From: Pleurodeles waltl
Lineage: Eukaryota; Chordata; Amphibia; Caudata; Salamandridae
Direction: 5' to 3'
DNA length: 64,000 nt
NCBI RefSeq assembly: GCF_031143425.1
Contig: NC_090442.1
Location: forward strand, 430,871,776 to 430,935,775
The notes beneath the pieces were generated by a model that ran no database searches, was not told the origin of the DNA, and saw only the letters and a program-made list of their open reading frames with translations. Made by a program: the position numbers and the translations under genes. Shown here in pieces: positions 47,191 through 58,359 of the stretch (position 1 is its first letter; every line of letters begins with the position of its first letter).

Positions 47191-48187
47191 GGCCCTCATT
47201 CTGACCTTGGCGGTCTTTTCGCGAGACCGCCGAGTTACCGCCGCGGTGAAGACCGCCGACCGCGGCGGTATGCCGCTGTGCGCATTCCGACTGCTGGGAG
47301 CGTTCCGCCGGGAAACCGCCAGCAGCCACACTGGCGGTCGGCGGAAAAGTGGAGACTGGTCAACCTCCACCGCCACGCCAGCAGAACACCGCCCACAGAA
47401 TTACGACCCACATATCTGTGTGGCGGTCTTCTGTTGGCGGTGTTCTGTTGGCGGTCACCTCCCCATGGCTCCCGTCGCCTCCCGGAGGACCAACGCACAA
47501 GGTAAGTTGACCGTCCGTGAGGGGAGGGGGAGGGGGGGTGTTGTGTGATGTGGGCGTGCATGGGGGTGTGCGTGTGAGTGTGTAGAGGGGGTGTGTGAGT
47601 GCGTGTATGCGGGCGGGGGGTGCTGCTGTGTCTATGGGTAATGTGTGCTGTTCGGCAGGTGCGCATGTCTGCATGTATGTGTGCGGGTATGTGTCCCCGT
47701 TGTGTATGTGTGTGTAGGGGGTGTGTATATGTGCATGTTGGGGGTGTGTGCATGTCGGGGTGCATGTATGTGCATGTCGGGGTGGGGGTGGGGAGGGGGT
47801 TCGTACCACCTCTGGGGGGTGGCAGGGGGGTGGAGGGTGTGGGGGGAGGACTCGGGTGGGTAGTGGGGGAGACCCCTATCAGTGCCAGGGAAGGAATTCC
47901 CTGGCCCCGATAGTGCTTACCGCCATGGTTCGCATGGCGGTTCCCGACCGCCAGAAACCGCGGCGGTAGGCAGGGTCATGATACCGTTGGCGGTCTTGGG
48001 ACGACCGCCGGGCCGGAGTGCGCAAACTCCAGCCCGGCGGTCATGACCGCCGTGGCGGTCGGAGTGGGGAAGTGGCGGTCGATCGCGGCGGTGACCGCCG
48101 CGGTCAGAATGCCATTTTTCTGACCGCCGGTCTGTTCGCGGTCCGACCGCCGCCTCTCCGCCGACCGCCAAGGTCAGAATGAGGGCC
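47191..48187. mobile_element. Non-autonomous Harbinger element, 997 bp, with TTA target duplication
   Basis: Perfect 25-base terminal inverted repeats beginning GGCCCTCATTCTGACCTTGG and continuing CGGTC at both ends, flanked by TTA at 47188-47190 and 48188-48190. This is the canonical 3-bp TWA target duplication of PIF/Harbinger. The middle (47520-47800) is G/T-rich simple sequence, and 47880-47905 carries CCAGGGAAGGAATTCCCTGG. It has no transposase; perfect ends point to a recent insertion. Confidence 0.95.
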
Positions 48188-49489
48188 TTAGTCTCCCACA
48201 CCGTGGGCGATTCTGCCACTCAAAATCCAGTAATCTCATTAGAACAATGAGAACATATGTGACAACAACGTGGACACTTCACATTTTCCCAAAGAAAATA
48301 GAGCTGTTTTTGCAAAGTGCCTAGCTAGGGAATCCTACCAAACCCATGCATTTTTTAAACCTAGACACCAAGGGGAATCCAAGATGTGGTGACTTGTGGG
48401 GCTCTCACTAGGTTCTGTTACCCAGAATCCTTTGCAAACCTCCAAATTTGGCAAAAAAAACACGTTTCCTCACAATTTGGTAATAGAAAGTCCTAGACTC
48501 TAGGAGGAGTCACACATTTCCTTTAACCATACATTCCCCCAGGTTTCCTGATAAAAATGGTACCTCACTTGTGTGGGTGGGCCTAGTGCCCATGAAAGGA
48601 AATGCCCTAAAACACTGTGTGGACACATCAAAATTATCAAATACAAAACTACCTGTTTTTGCAGGGGAACCTGCGTTTATGGTCCTGGGCTCAGCAGCCA
48701 TATAGGGAAACCTACGAAACCCAAACATTTCTGAAAACTAGACACACACCTGAGGGAGTCCAGGGAGTCCAGGGAGATGTGACTTGCTTGGATCCCCCCC
48801 GTGTTTTCTTACCCAAAAACCTCAGCAAATTTCTAATTTAGGGCAGGGCACATTTCCTACCACCAAATATTCCACTCAGTCTCCCGGTAAAAATGATACG
48901 TCACTTATATAGGTGGGCCAAGTGCTTGTGACAGGGAAGAGCCAAAAACATGTCAAAATTGAGGGGGAACGAAAGTGAGTCCAAAAGGGCAGTTTGAAAA
49001 AAAAAAATTTTAGGCTGACAAGTGGGGCAGAAGTTTTATCGGTATACATGTGACATCGCTAGGTGGTAGGAAGTTTGTGGATTCCTGCAGATTCCGGAAG
49101 GTTCTATCACAAAAATGTTGGATGAATGTATGATTTCCAGGGCATTGTATGTGAGAAAATGGTGCAGGATGCATATGCAGCACCCAGATGTTTTGTTTTC
49201 AGATGTTTGTAGGTCTTGTGAATTTTTCTACATGGCAGTGTCCAAAAATCCAAAAAGTGCAGGCCTCATCATTCCAAGTGGAACAATTTTGAGAGTTAGA
49301 CAAGCTGTCATGGCCCAAATGTGAAACCAAAACCCCAAATAATCATATGTCCTCTTGCTTGCAGTGGGATAGGGTGTTTTAGTGTGTGGAGGAGAGCTGA
49401 AAAACTGTTACCCCCTTCAGATGGGGTGAGGACATAACCATGCCCAAACTGGTTGGTAGCCCCCACCCCACTATTTTTGTTAATTCCCT

Positions 49490-50530
49490 GACATCTAGTA
49501 GGCTTTCTGCCCCCCCCAGGGAGTGGATCAGAGGTAATTACCCAATTTGCCCGCCAGTGGGCAGAACAACTTTGTCCCCATGTATTTGGGGTGAGGGTAT
49601 GGCCATACCCCCACCCTGTTTTTTTGAAGAAAAAAAAATCGTCTCTGGTGGGCTTTCTGCCCCCCTTGGGGGCAGATGGGCCTTCCAAAAATGGCCAACA
49701 TTATTGTGCCCCCATAGGGAGCGACCCTTATCCAAGGGGCTGCCCCCAAACAAAACACACACATACACACACACACCAATCCCTGGTGCCTAAGTATTTT
49801 CTGCCCCCCCCGGGGAAGATTGGCCTAAAAGGAATAGGCTGGTACTCCCCAAAAGAGGGCACAAATGGCCTAAAACAAATTTGCCCCCCCAGGGGAGCGA
49901 CCCTTGCCTTAGGTGGTCACTCCTCTTGTATGAAATTGTGAAATTGTCTAGTGGATTCTGACTCCCTTAGGGGTAGATTTGCCTAATAAAAATAGGCTGA
50001 TCTGCACCAAAGGGGGGCAGAAATGGCCTAAAAAAGAAATTGTCTCCTAGGGGAGCGACCCTTTCCTAGGGGGTCGCTCCCCATGTCTTTAAAAAAAAAA
50101 ATGTTCCATGGAGCCTAGAGGTTTCCCTCCCCCCCCCGGGGGCAGACCGGCCTAATTACAGTAGGCTCATTGGCCCCCAAGGGGGCAGTAATGGCCTAAA
50201 ACAAATTTGCCTTCTAGGGGAGTGACTCTTGCCTAAGAGGTCACCCCCCTCACATGAAACTGACCTAAAAATAAAATCCCTGGTGTCTAGTGGTTTCCAC
50301 CCCCCTTGGGGGTAGATTGGACAAATAAAAATAGGCTGATGTGCCTAAGGGGTCACTCTCCACATCTGAAAAAACATAAAACAAAAAAAATAAAAATAAT
50401 ACCTGGTGTCTAGAGGCTTCTGCCCCCTCTGACGGCAGATTGGCCTAATTAGAAAAGGCTATTTTGCCCCAAAGATAATTTCCCCCTCCTGGGGAGTGGC
50501 CCTTGCCCAAGGGGCCGCTCCCCTTATGAA
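49490..50530. repeat. About 150-180-bp module array in the TTAA element
   Basis: Repeated blocks with CTGCCCCC...GGG(G)CAGA, TTGGCCTAA...AATAGGCT and GGGGAGCGACCCTTGCC/GGGGTCGCTCCCC, near 49510, 49660, 49800, 49970, 50130, 50290 and 50420. The GGAGCGACCC and GGGTCGCTCC halves form short hairpins. The same block occurs at 15340-15750 in copy 1. Confidence 0.75.
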
Positions 50531-51599
50531 TAAACAAACAAAAAAAACCTCCCTGGTGTCTAGTGGCCATTTCTGCTACCCGATTGCATTGCGATCGGGC
50601 AGCAGAAATACAGAGAGAGACATCAAAGGAAAGGAAAGACCTTTCCTTTCCTTGGATGACTCTCTCACCCCCTCCAAGTGATCGGAGGAGAAATGGATCC
50701 GATCACGTGCTAAAGCATTTCTCCTTTGATCCGCGTTGGAAGCTCAGGGGCAGCCTCTGGTGAGGTCAGCACGGAATTGCGCGCTGATGTCATCAGATGC
50801 CTCCGGGTCGGGCGGACAGGAGTGGAAGCGGAAGTGATTCCCATTCCATCCCTGCCCAGGGGTGGAGGTGCCTGGCCCTCGGGGGGAGCACTAGCGCTCC
50901 GCACAAGAGCCATAACAGGACGAGCTGGTCTCGTCCTCGGCACACGGCGACCGTGGCCCAGGGCAAGTCCAGGTCGTGTAGGACACCCATGCAGTTAAGG
51001 TTCTATGTTTACATCATAAAACCAATATGGAGCAAACCTGTATACTACCATAGCAACACAACTCATCTTCCTCTCTTATAAATACTATGGATAAGAAGAG
51101 TAACATATTGAAGTTATGCAGAATAACTCAAAAAATTGTAAGTAAGGGAAATAAATGCAACAACAACATTGGGGAAATGTAAAATAAAACATCAATAACC
51201 CTAAAAACAAAGTAGCACAGTGATTAATAAAACCAAAATATATAAATTTATTGAGGTAATGAAACCTTAAATAACAAATCCTTGAATCTGAGCGGTGTAT
51301 TTTAACACATACCAACCCCTCCACATTTTTCTCCCCCTGCATTCTGTTTTTGATCTACCCCGACCCCAGACTGTACTGTGGCAGATGAAGACTGGAGCAA
51401 CCACACAGACACATTTGCCATATCTCATACAACCCAGGATTGTTATCCAGCACATTAGTACTATCCTGTGATAGCCAATTTGAACTTGGCCTCTCAGTCA
51501 TTTCTTTCTTCACCGCACCACCTTAACACACAGCAACACATCACTCAGAAGAATTGAATTGGAAAAAATCTTCTCCACCCTTTTGAGCTTTGAAAAATG

Positions 51600-53260
51600 A
51601 TTTTTCCCTTCACAACCGAACCAGGTTTCTTCACCTTCACACTGTCACCAACCTTTATGACTTGCTACTTGCATCTGTATTTATTACCAAAATATTCCTT
51701 ATCTACATTTTGAACTTTTATTATTTTTTCTTTGACCACCACAGGTGATCACTCCACTCTGGTATCCAGCCTAAATTATCCTGTGTGACTGCCATCCTGC
51801 CTCTCATGAATTCAATTGTCCCGTTGTTGCACATGGAACCGCCACACCATATGCATAATTTCTCTTTTTCAACTCACATTCGCACCCCTAGCAAGCTACA
51901 TGGTACCTTCAAATACATTGTTAAGTGCTTCATGACACCACTTTACACCCTTGGTTGAGGAAAACATTTGATTAACTTCTGGAAGATAAAATTGATCAAT
52001 TAGGATAATTTTGTTTAAATCCCTCAAGTGTACACATAGCCTAAACTTACTACTGAACTTTCTTGCCATTACCATCAGGGCAACACAGTCAGAGGCTTCA
52101 GTAGGTTCTATTATACCTGCCAAATGTAACTTTTCAATTTTGTATAAAGACTGTTGCCTAATAGCCATAGGTATATTTCTGGCTTTGTGGACACATGGTG
52201 CAGCATTTTCTTTAACAGAATTCTGTATTAGAACCTCTTTAGCATATCTATTTTACTTGATAAAACCTCAGGAAAACATCTAACAATTAATGCTTCTGCT
52301 CAATCCTCAGCTTGTAAAATCATGACAAGTTGGGGGCTGTTGGGATCTAAGGTCATGCGCGAATCCCCAATATGTCTCCATCACATCACTGAGGATCCAT
52401 CCTTGGAAACATAGAATATACTTTCTGCTTATCTGTTCTTAAGTCTAAGACACAATTTCTTGAAACAGACCATTTCTATATTATTTTCCATAATACATTT
52501 TGGTGAAATATCAGTGGTTTGATATATTATCCCAATGTAAGGACAAACTTACTAACCTAGACTTTTCCATTCACAATGGTATGTGAATACCCCGAAGCAG
52601 CAAAAATTTGCAATTTTATTCCATCAAAATCCATGTTGCACAGAAGTTGTTCATAATATGAGTACTTGGGTACCCGATGTGCCTGCCTGCCCATTGGAAA
52701 CTGTATTTTCTTCTCTATCATCAATATCGAACATATCTATAATAGTGTCCATATTAGTATCTGTCCCCCCAAACCACAGAAATGAGATCCACATCAAGAT
52801 ATGTGCCATAACATCTTTCTTCCTCCTATACTCTTTTAAAAAATCTACAATGCCACACCCTGAACATTTTGTTTACATCTGAAATGTCTTCTGTCATTGG
52901 CAGAATTACCACCATTCCCACATCTATAGCACTTTCCTTCAGGCATTTTATAAGGTAGTTTTTTCTTATTAATAGATTTTCCACTCTCCTCCTGCTTCCT
53001 TTGGGTGTCACACTGAGCTGAGGATTCTTTATTAGATCAATCCTTTATTTTGCCAATAGTTTCTGACTCCTTATCACTCTTTTTTCTCCAAATGTACTGC
53101 CTTTGCACATCTTCCAGTTAATTCTGCACTTTTAACTCTACCTGCCACGTCTTGCAATAGTGATTCTCCTTTAACCCATAAACTTTCTTGAATATTGAGG
53201 TTAGACCATGCATGTCAAGATAGTCACGGATAAGCTCATCATGCAGAATCCCAAACTGAC
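51600..53260 (-). mobile_element. Decayed gypsy-type retrotransposon (gag knuckle and RT pieces)
   Basis: On - near 52890-52930 a frame reads GKCYRCGNGGNSANDRRHF, a CCHC zinc knuckle with its later residues lost. Downstream on -, the 52168-51896 frame reads IEKLHLAGIIEPTEASDCVA and FRLCVHLRDLNKIILIDQFY LPEVNQMF, the start of a Ty3/gypsy reverse transcriptase (FRLCVDLRDLNK type). The YxDD box was not found and frames are broken. The order gag then RT on - is correct for one element; its LTRs were not identified. Confidence 0.75.
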
Positions 53261-53766
53261 AAGTCAACACTAGGGACCTCATTTACAAGGCTATGGCCAC
53301 CAGGAAAGGGCAGAAATGCAACTTATCTACAAGATACAGCACTTTTCTGCCCTGTCCCCTTGTGCTGGTGCACAAATTGCTGCCATGCACAAGCGCAGGC
53401 ACCCTTGCACCATGGTGAAAGGGTGCCTGTGTTATGGGGATGATTGTTTTCATGCAGGAAGGGATAACTTCCAGCACAAAAACAATCACAACACACAAGA
53501 AGGTTTTGTACAGTGCACATCCTGAAGTTATGTATTTCAATGTGCCCTTATATGTGATAATGAAGAACAAGGAAAGAGGGTGAAATAAAACAATTGCATA
53601 GAATCACACAATTTATGATGCAGGTAACCTGTGAATAATCACAGGTTTTCTGGTTTTACATTCAGCCACTTGATATACATGTTTTGCTCCCACTACACAT
53701 ACCTTAAGCTAACCCACCAACACCCTGCTCATCTGCCTCCCTGCTGGAATTAATACAGTCCTTGGT

Positions 53767-55348
53767 CACATCTCTGATCAAACTTTTTGGCCTCTGGGAA
53801 AATGTTTGTGCATGCTGTAGAGAGCCCAATTCAAAATGGAAGCTGATAAAGATGAATGATGATGCATATGCACGTGGCCCCAGGGTCATGCAACACGTAT
53901 AAGTGCAACTCTTAGTCAAACGATAGCTTCAGAACACCTCCTTAAAATCTAAGATGTGGAAATTAACACAGGGCTTACCAATCATCCTGCAATATTTCCA
54001 TTTAAAGAAGTTGAATTATATGCAGTCCAACGGCACTTCCCTATGAGTGTGCTCGACTGTGTTTGGTCCGTAAGAAGCCAGAAAAGCTCCAAAAGCTGTA
54101 AGTAAGACATGCTGGGTCCTCATGCCATTTCAGCTCATCACCAGTCCTTTGCTAAATATTGTCCACAATGTAAAGTAATTGTATAAGCTTTATTGTTGGA
54201 ACTGGCACAAAGGTACAGGTAATGATCCTCATCTTTATAATGCTTCTTTCCAACTCCCACACCAAGAATGTCCCCACGTTAATATTCCATGTTCACATCA
54301 TAAAACCAACATGGAACAAGCGTGTACCCTCTCTGAGTAACTAAGAGCAATACAACAATTCGGGACAGGGAAGAGAAGCCATGTTAAGTATGTCTCCCAT
54401 TACTACCAGGCTACTGCATAGTAGTTGAAAGCAGGGGTGGATGATTTAGGGTGCTATACTACATAACATAAAAATACACATGGGTAAAAGTGATTAACAG
54501 GTTTGTTTTTCACCTCTTTGTTCTGAGTGACATTGTAGACAATTTGTGCTTGTCCCTCACATCTCTGATCAAACTTTTTGGCCTCTCGGAAAATGTTTGT
54601 GCATGCTGTAGAGAGCCCAATTCAAAATGGAAGCTGATAAAGATGAATGATGATGCATATGCACGTGGCCCCAGGGTCATGCAACACGTATAAGTGCAAC
54701 TCTTAGTCAAACGATAGCTTCAGAACACCTCCTTAAAATCTAAGATGTGGAAATTAACACAGGGCTTACCAATCATCCTGCAATATTTCCATTTAAAGAA
54801 GTTGAATTATATGCAGTCCAACGGCACTTCCCTATGAGTGTGCTCGACTGTGTTTGGTCCGTAAGAAGCCAGAAAAGCTCCAAAAGCTGTAAGTAAGACA
54901 TGCTGGGTCCTCATGCCATTTCAGCTCATCACCAGTCCTTTGCTAAATATTGTCCACAATGTAAAGTAATTGTATAAGCTTTATTGTTGGAACTGGCACA
55001 AAGGTACAGGTAATGATCCTCATCTTTATAATGCTTCTTTCCAACTCCCACACCAAGAATGTCCCCACGTTAATATTCCATGTTCACATCATAAAACCAA
55101 CATGGAACAAGCGTGTACCCTCTCTGAGTAACTAAGAGCAATACAACAATTCGGGACAGGGAAGAGAAGCCATGTTAAGTATGTCTCCCATTACTACCAG
55201 GCTACTGCATAGTAGTTGAAAGCAGGGGTGGATGATTTAGGGTGCTATACTACATAACATAAAAATACACATGGGTAAAAGTGATTAACAGGTTTGTTTT
55301 TCACCTCTTTGTTCTGAGTGACATTGTAGACAATTTGTGCTTGTCCCT
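53767..55348. repeat. 791-bp tandem duplication, nearly identical copies
   Basis: Unit 1 at 53767-54557 and unit 2 at 54558-55348 are the same for almost every base compared by eye; one difference was seen (CTCTGGGAAAA against CTCTCGGAAAA). The joint falls at CCCTCACATCTC. Short open frames within are duplicated as well and are not genes. Confidence 0.95.
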
Positions 55349-57851
55349 CAATATTTTGTTCACCATATTAGTCTCTAACAGTATTCATTTACTCAAAATT
55401 CAAGAGTACAATCAAAAAACATCTCCATTATTTACTGTTACCCATCTATATTTCTATATCATGTACTACGGACTTAAAGGTAACACATTACATGTTTTAT
55501 ATTACTCTGCTCTTCTCTCATGGCTCTTTTACTTTAATGAACATTTGGCATTGGTTCATTTTTAAATACATCCTGTCTCAACAGTTGTTTTACAGAAACA
55601 GGCAGAATTTCAGTATTTAGCACATAATTACACCAACAATCAAAATGATACAGGGCTTATCAATATGTTGCCAATTTGATATAAAATGGTAAATGCTAGT
55701 GATGGACTCTGAGTAATTAGATTCCATCACCATAATATCACTATGCTTGGTGATTTTTAAAATTAAATAATGTACACAGAAGTGGGTGAACTCCAGGACT
55801 TATCTACGTACTTATCTTTGAACTTTGCCTTTACAGGAATATTCCTAGTAAATATATATTTTAATTCTGAAAACAATGTAGGACAATGAGTCAGTTGACA
55901 GTCTAGATGGTGACCAATTTTGTGTAATATGGCTTCTAAAAACTGTTGAATGTATTTATTGGTACTTTACATTTCCAAATTTCCAAGTTCAAGTAAGGAA
56001 AGAAGGAAAACACAAACAATAACTAAAGTATCAAAACCATTTCTATGCATTCTCTGTTTGTTACATTTGTTTTTCTCATATCCAGCTGGTCCATGGCCAG
56101 ATTAATTTAGGTTACTTCCTTGGTCTGTGGGTCACCTGATTCAGTGATATTCTGCAATTAATAGCTTACTTAGTCGTAAACATCAAAACATTGATTAGCC
56201 TTTATATCAGTACTTTAGGACAGAACCCAGGTGTTACCTTAGGAACAGCTGGAAATTGTAAGGAAACAGCCTCTTGAACTTGAACTGGAATTTGCTAGTG
56301 GCCTCTTGCTGGCACACAGTGTAAATCTCTAGATGGCCACTTTCCCTTAAGATTCAGGATGGCTTAGAAATGTACTCCTGTGGTTGCTTTGGCACCAGGA
56401 AATAATTTGGAAACATTTGAAAAGGTTTTTACAAGAGCAAAGGGGACCTATTGCGTAAAGTACATAACTGACACTTCCATGGTATCAGACTGAACTCAGA
56501 TTCATCCCCCTGAAAGGCTCCAGCATCTCTGTAAAGATGACAAAGTCGATTTCTGTTTTGTGACTTGGGATCTTTTTCAAGCAAAAGCCTCAAAAACACC
56601 AGAGCACTTGTGGGACCAACCTGTGCGAGATAAATGACCCACATGTGCACAGTGGGGACTAGAATTTCAAATTTGTCCCACAAGAAGACAGCCTTTTCTT
56701 CAAAAAACAACAAAGTCTATTTTTGTATTAGGATGTTAGAATTTATACTTCCAGGCTTTCACCTGGACCTTCTTGATGTCTCTACAAGGTAGTTATGACT
56801 AAGATTGTGTTTCTTTCCATAGGAAATACCTTTATTGTGTTGCTAATACCTTTGGCATCATTTGTTGAATCTCCATAAAACATTCCAAAAAAGTGCTGCT
56901 TTTTTAATAGCTGGCACATGGAAAGTTTTCGAGGTAACCATTCAAGCAGGTGCCACAAAAAAATCCCAAAATGTGTTTTTCCCATTCATTTTTCTATAAT
57001 AACTTTAGACACAGCTACAACCCAAATCATTGTATATATCACACCGTGGAGGATCCACCGGCCAACATATCTCAGGCTGGCATCTGATTGGCTGCACCAC
57101 ATCAACAAGGATGTGGTAGCAACCATATTAGGACTCAGGAAACAGTCCTGAGTTCTAAGGAAAAAGTAAAAAGAGACATTAGGGATCAGAATTGTGATAC
57201 TCTGAACCCCTAGGTCTATTGGTGAGGTCCCAGAGGGACTATGCCCGGGCCCGAAAGCACAGAGGATCCATGAATCCACATCAAAATCTAACAAAATAAG
57301 AGTGAGCTTCTGCTCGTTTAATCAAAAATATCCACATTTCATCGAGGAAGGTGCATGGCCTCCCTCCCTGAGCCTCTGTGATGTCCCGGGGAATTTCATC
57401 TTGGGTTCGCTGTGTAACGCCTGTCAGAAAAATTCTGACAGTCGCTTTGATACATATATATGCAACCATCCCAAAGAGAAATGTCATGCCCTCACAGAGT
57501 GTATGGCTTCCAGAAATTTATTCATCCTCTTCCACAAAAGAAACAGACAAACATGTTTTGCCAAAAGCCTTTGTCAGTGTCAAAGATGCCATCAAAACAA
57601 TCATTTGAATACGTGCAGTCCTTTGGCTGGGCAGGACTCGCCACACTCATTTCACAAAAGACGGGCTATCAATAAATCTCTTTCTCAAATCATGGATACT
57701 TGGTGGCCATTTCAATAGGATATATTATAAATCATCATGTCTTCCAGTATAGTCACAAATGTCTCTGCACAGTGCTATCATTCTTCAAAATTCATTTAAG
57801 CTAAGTGGTGAAATGGGGAAAGGTAAACCAATAGAAAAAGAAAATAAACAA
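55349..57851. other. Cadherin intron, no gene recognised
   Basis: AT-rich. Around 57000-57720 frames stay open on both strands (a 138-codon frame on + at 57302-57718 and several on -), but none shows a motif of a known family. It may be an unrecognised old element. Confidence 0.35.
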
Positions 57852-58314
57852 TGGCCCAGATGTGAGAGGGGCTAGCGCCTCCTGGCGCCAGTTAGTTTAA
57901 GTTTTTATGACTCTAATGTGGCCCAATGAGGCCAAATTCCCCACGCCATATTTACAAAGTGGAGCAATGCATGCATTGTTCCACTTTGTAACCTCTTTGC
58001 ACCTAAGAGATTCCACTGTGACATTTTTAGCAGCTATTTTTAACTCCTGCACAGAGCAGGCATTAGAAGGGGGCATACCATTGTTTTCAATGGGCACCTT
58101 TGTACTCTGCAGGATTAGCGCCACAATTTTGGCGCTAATCCTGCACAATACATCAATTGGGTAAAAAATGTTGACTCTATTGCCCCTACCTTGCACCATG
58201 GTGAGCCATATATCAAATACGTCGCACACATGGTGGCGGCAGGGGAACGCTAAGGGCCACACAAAAAAGTGCCACTGAATTGGATGCAGAGCCACCTTTC
58301 TTAAATTCAGGCCC
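57852..58314 (-). mobile_element. GGGCCAGATTTAAG-family repeat, reverse copy
   Basis: Read on -, it begins GGGCCTGAATTTAAGAAAGG and runs through ATGTGTGCGACGTAT, GTGCAGGATTAGCGCC and ATTGAAAACAATGG in the same order as 42346-42843. The far end (GGCCCAGATGTGAG) gives a weak terminal inverted repeat. Confidence 0.7.
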
Positions 58315-58359
58315 ATATTAGAAGATATCAGTGTGAAACCAGCTCTCTGTTAAGGGGCC

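Larger units (their letters stand above)
45244..50998 (-). mobile_element. TTAA-flanked noncoding element, copy 2, with nested insertions
   Basis: TTAA borders lie at 45244-45247 and 50995-50998. Its left end (CCCCTGCGCTGCCAGACC) matches the right end of copy 1, and its right end read inward (TTAACTGCATGGGTGTCC) matches the left end of copy 1, so it is in reverse orientation. It shares the same modules: GATAAAAATGGTACCTCA...GTGTGGGT (near 45920, 46250, 48555, 48890; period about 330-345) and GGGGAGCGACCCTTGCC. A Harbinger element is nested at 47191-48187. An uninterrupted paralogous site at 54279 confirms the TTAA target. No transposase was found. Confidence 0.82.

Noticed and set aside
47235..47809. 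149- and 176-codon - frames
   Set aside because: His/Thr/Pro-rich shadows of the GT array in the Harbinger element at 47191.
57302..57718. 138-codon + frame with several cysteines
   Set aside because: Frames are open on both strands here and no domain spacing is recognisable; it may be an old repeat.
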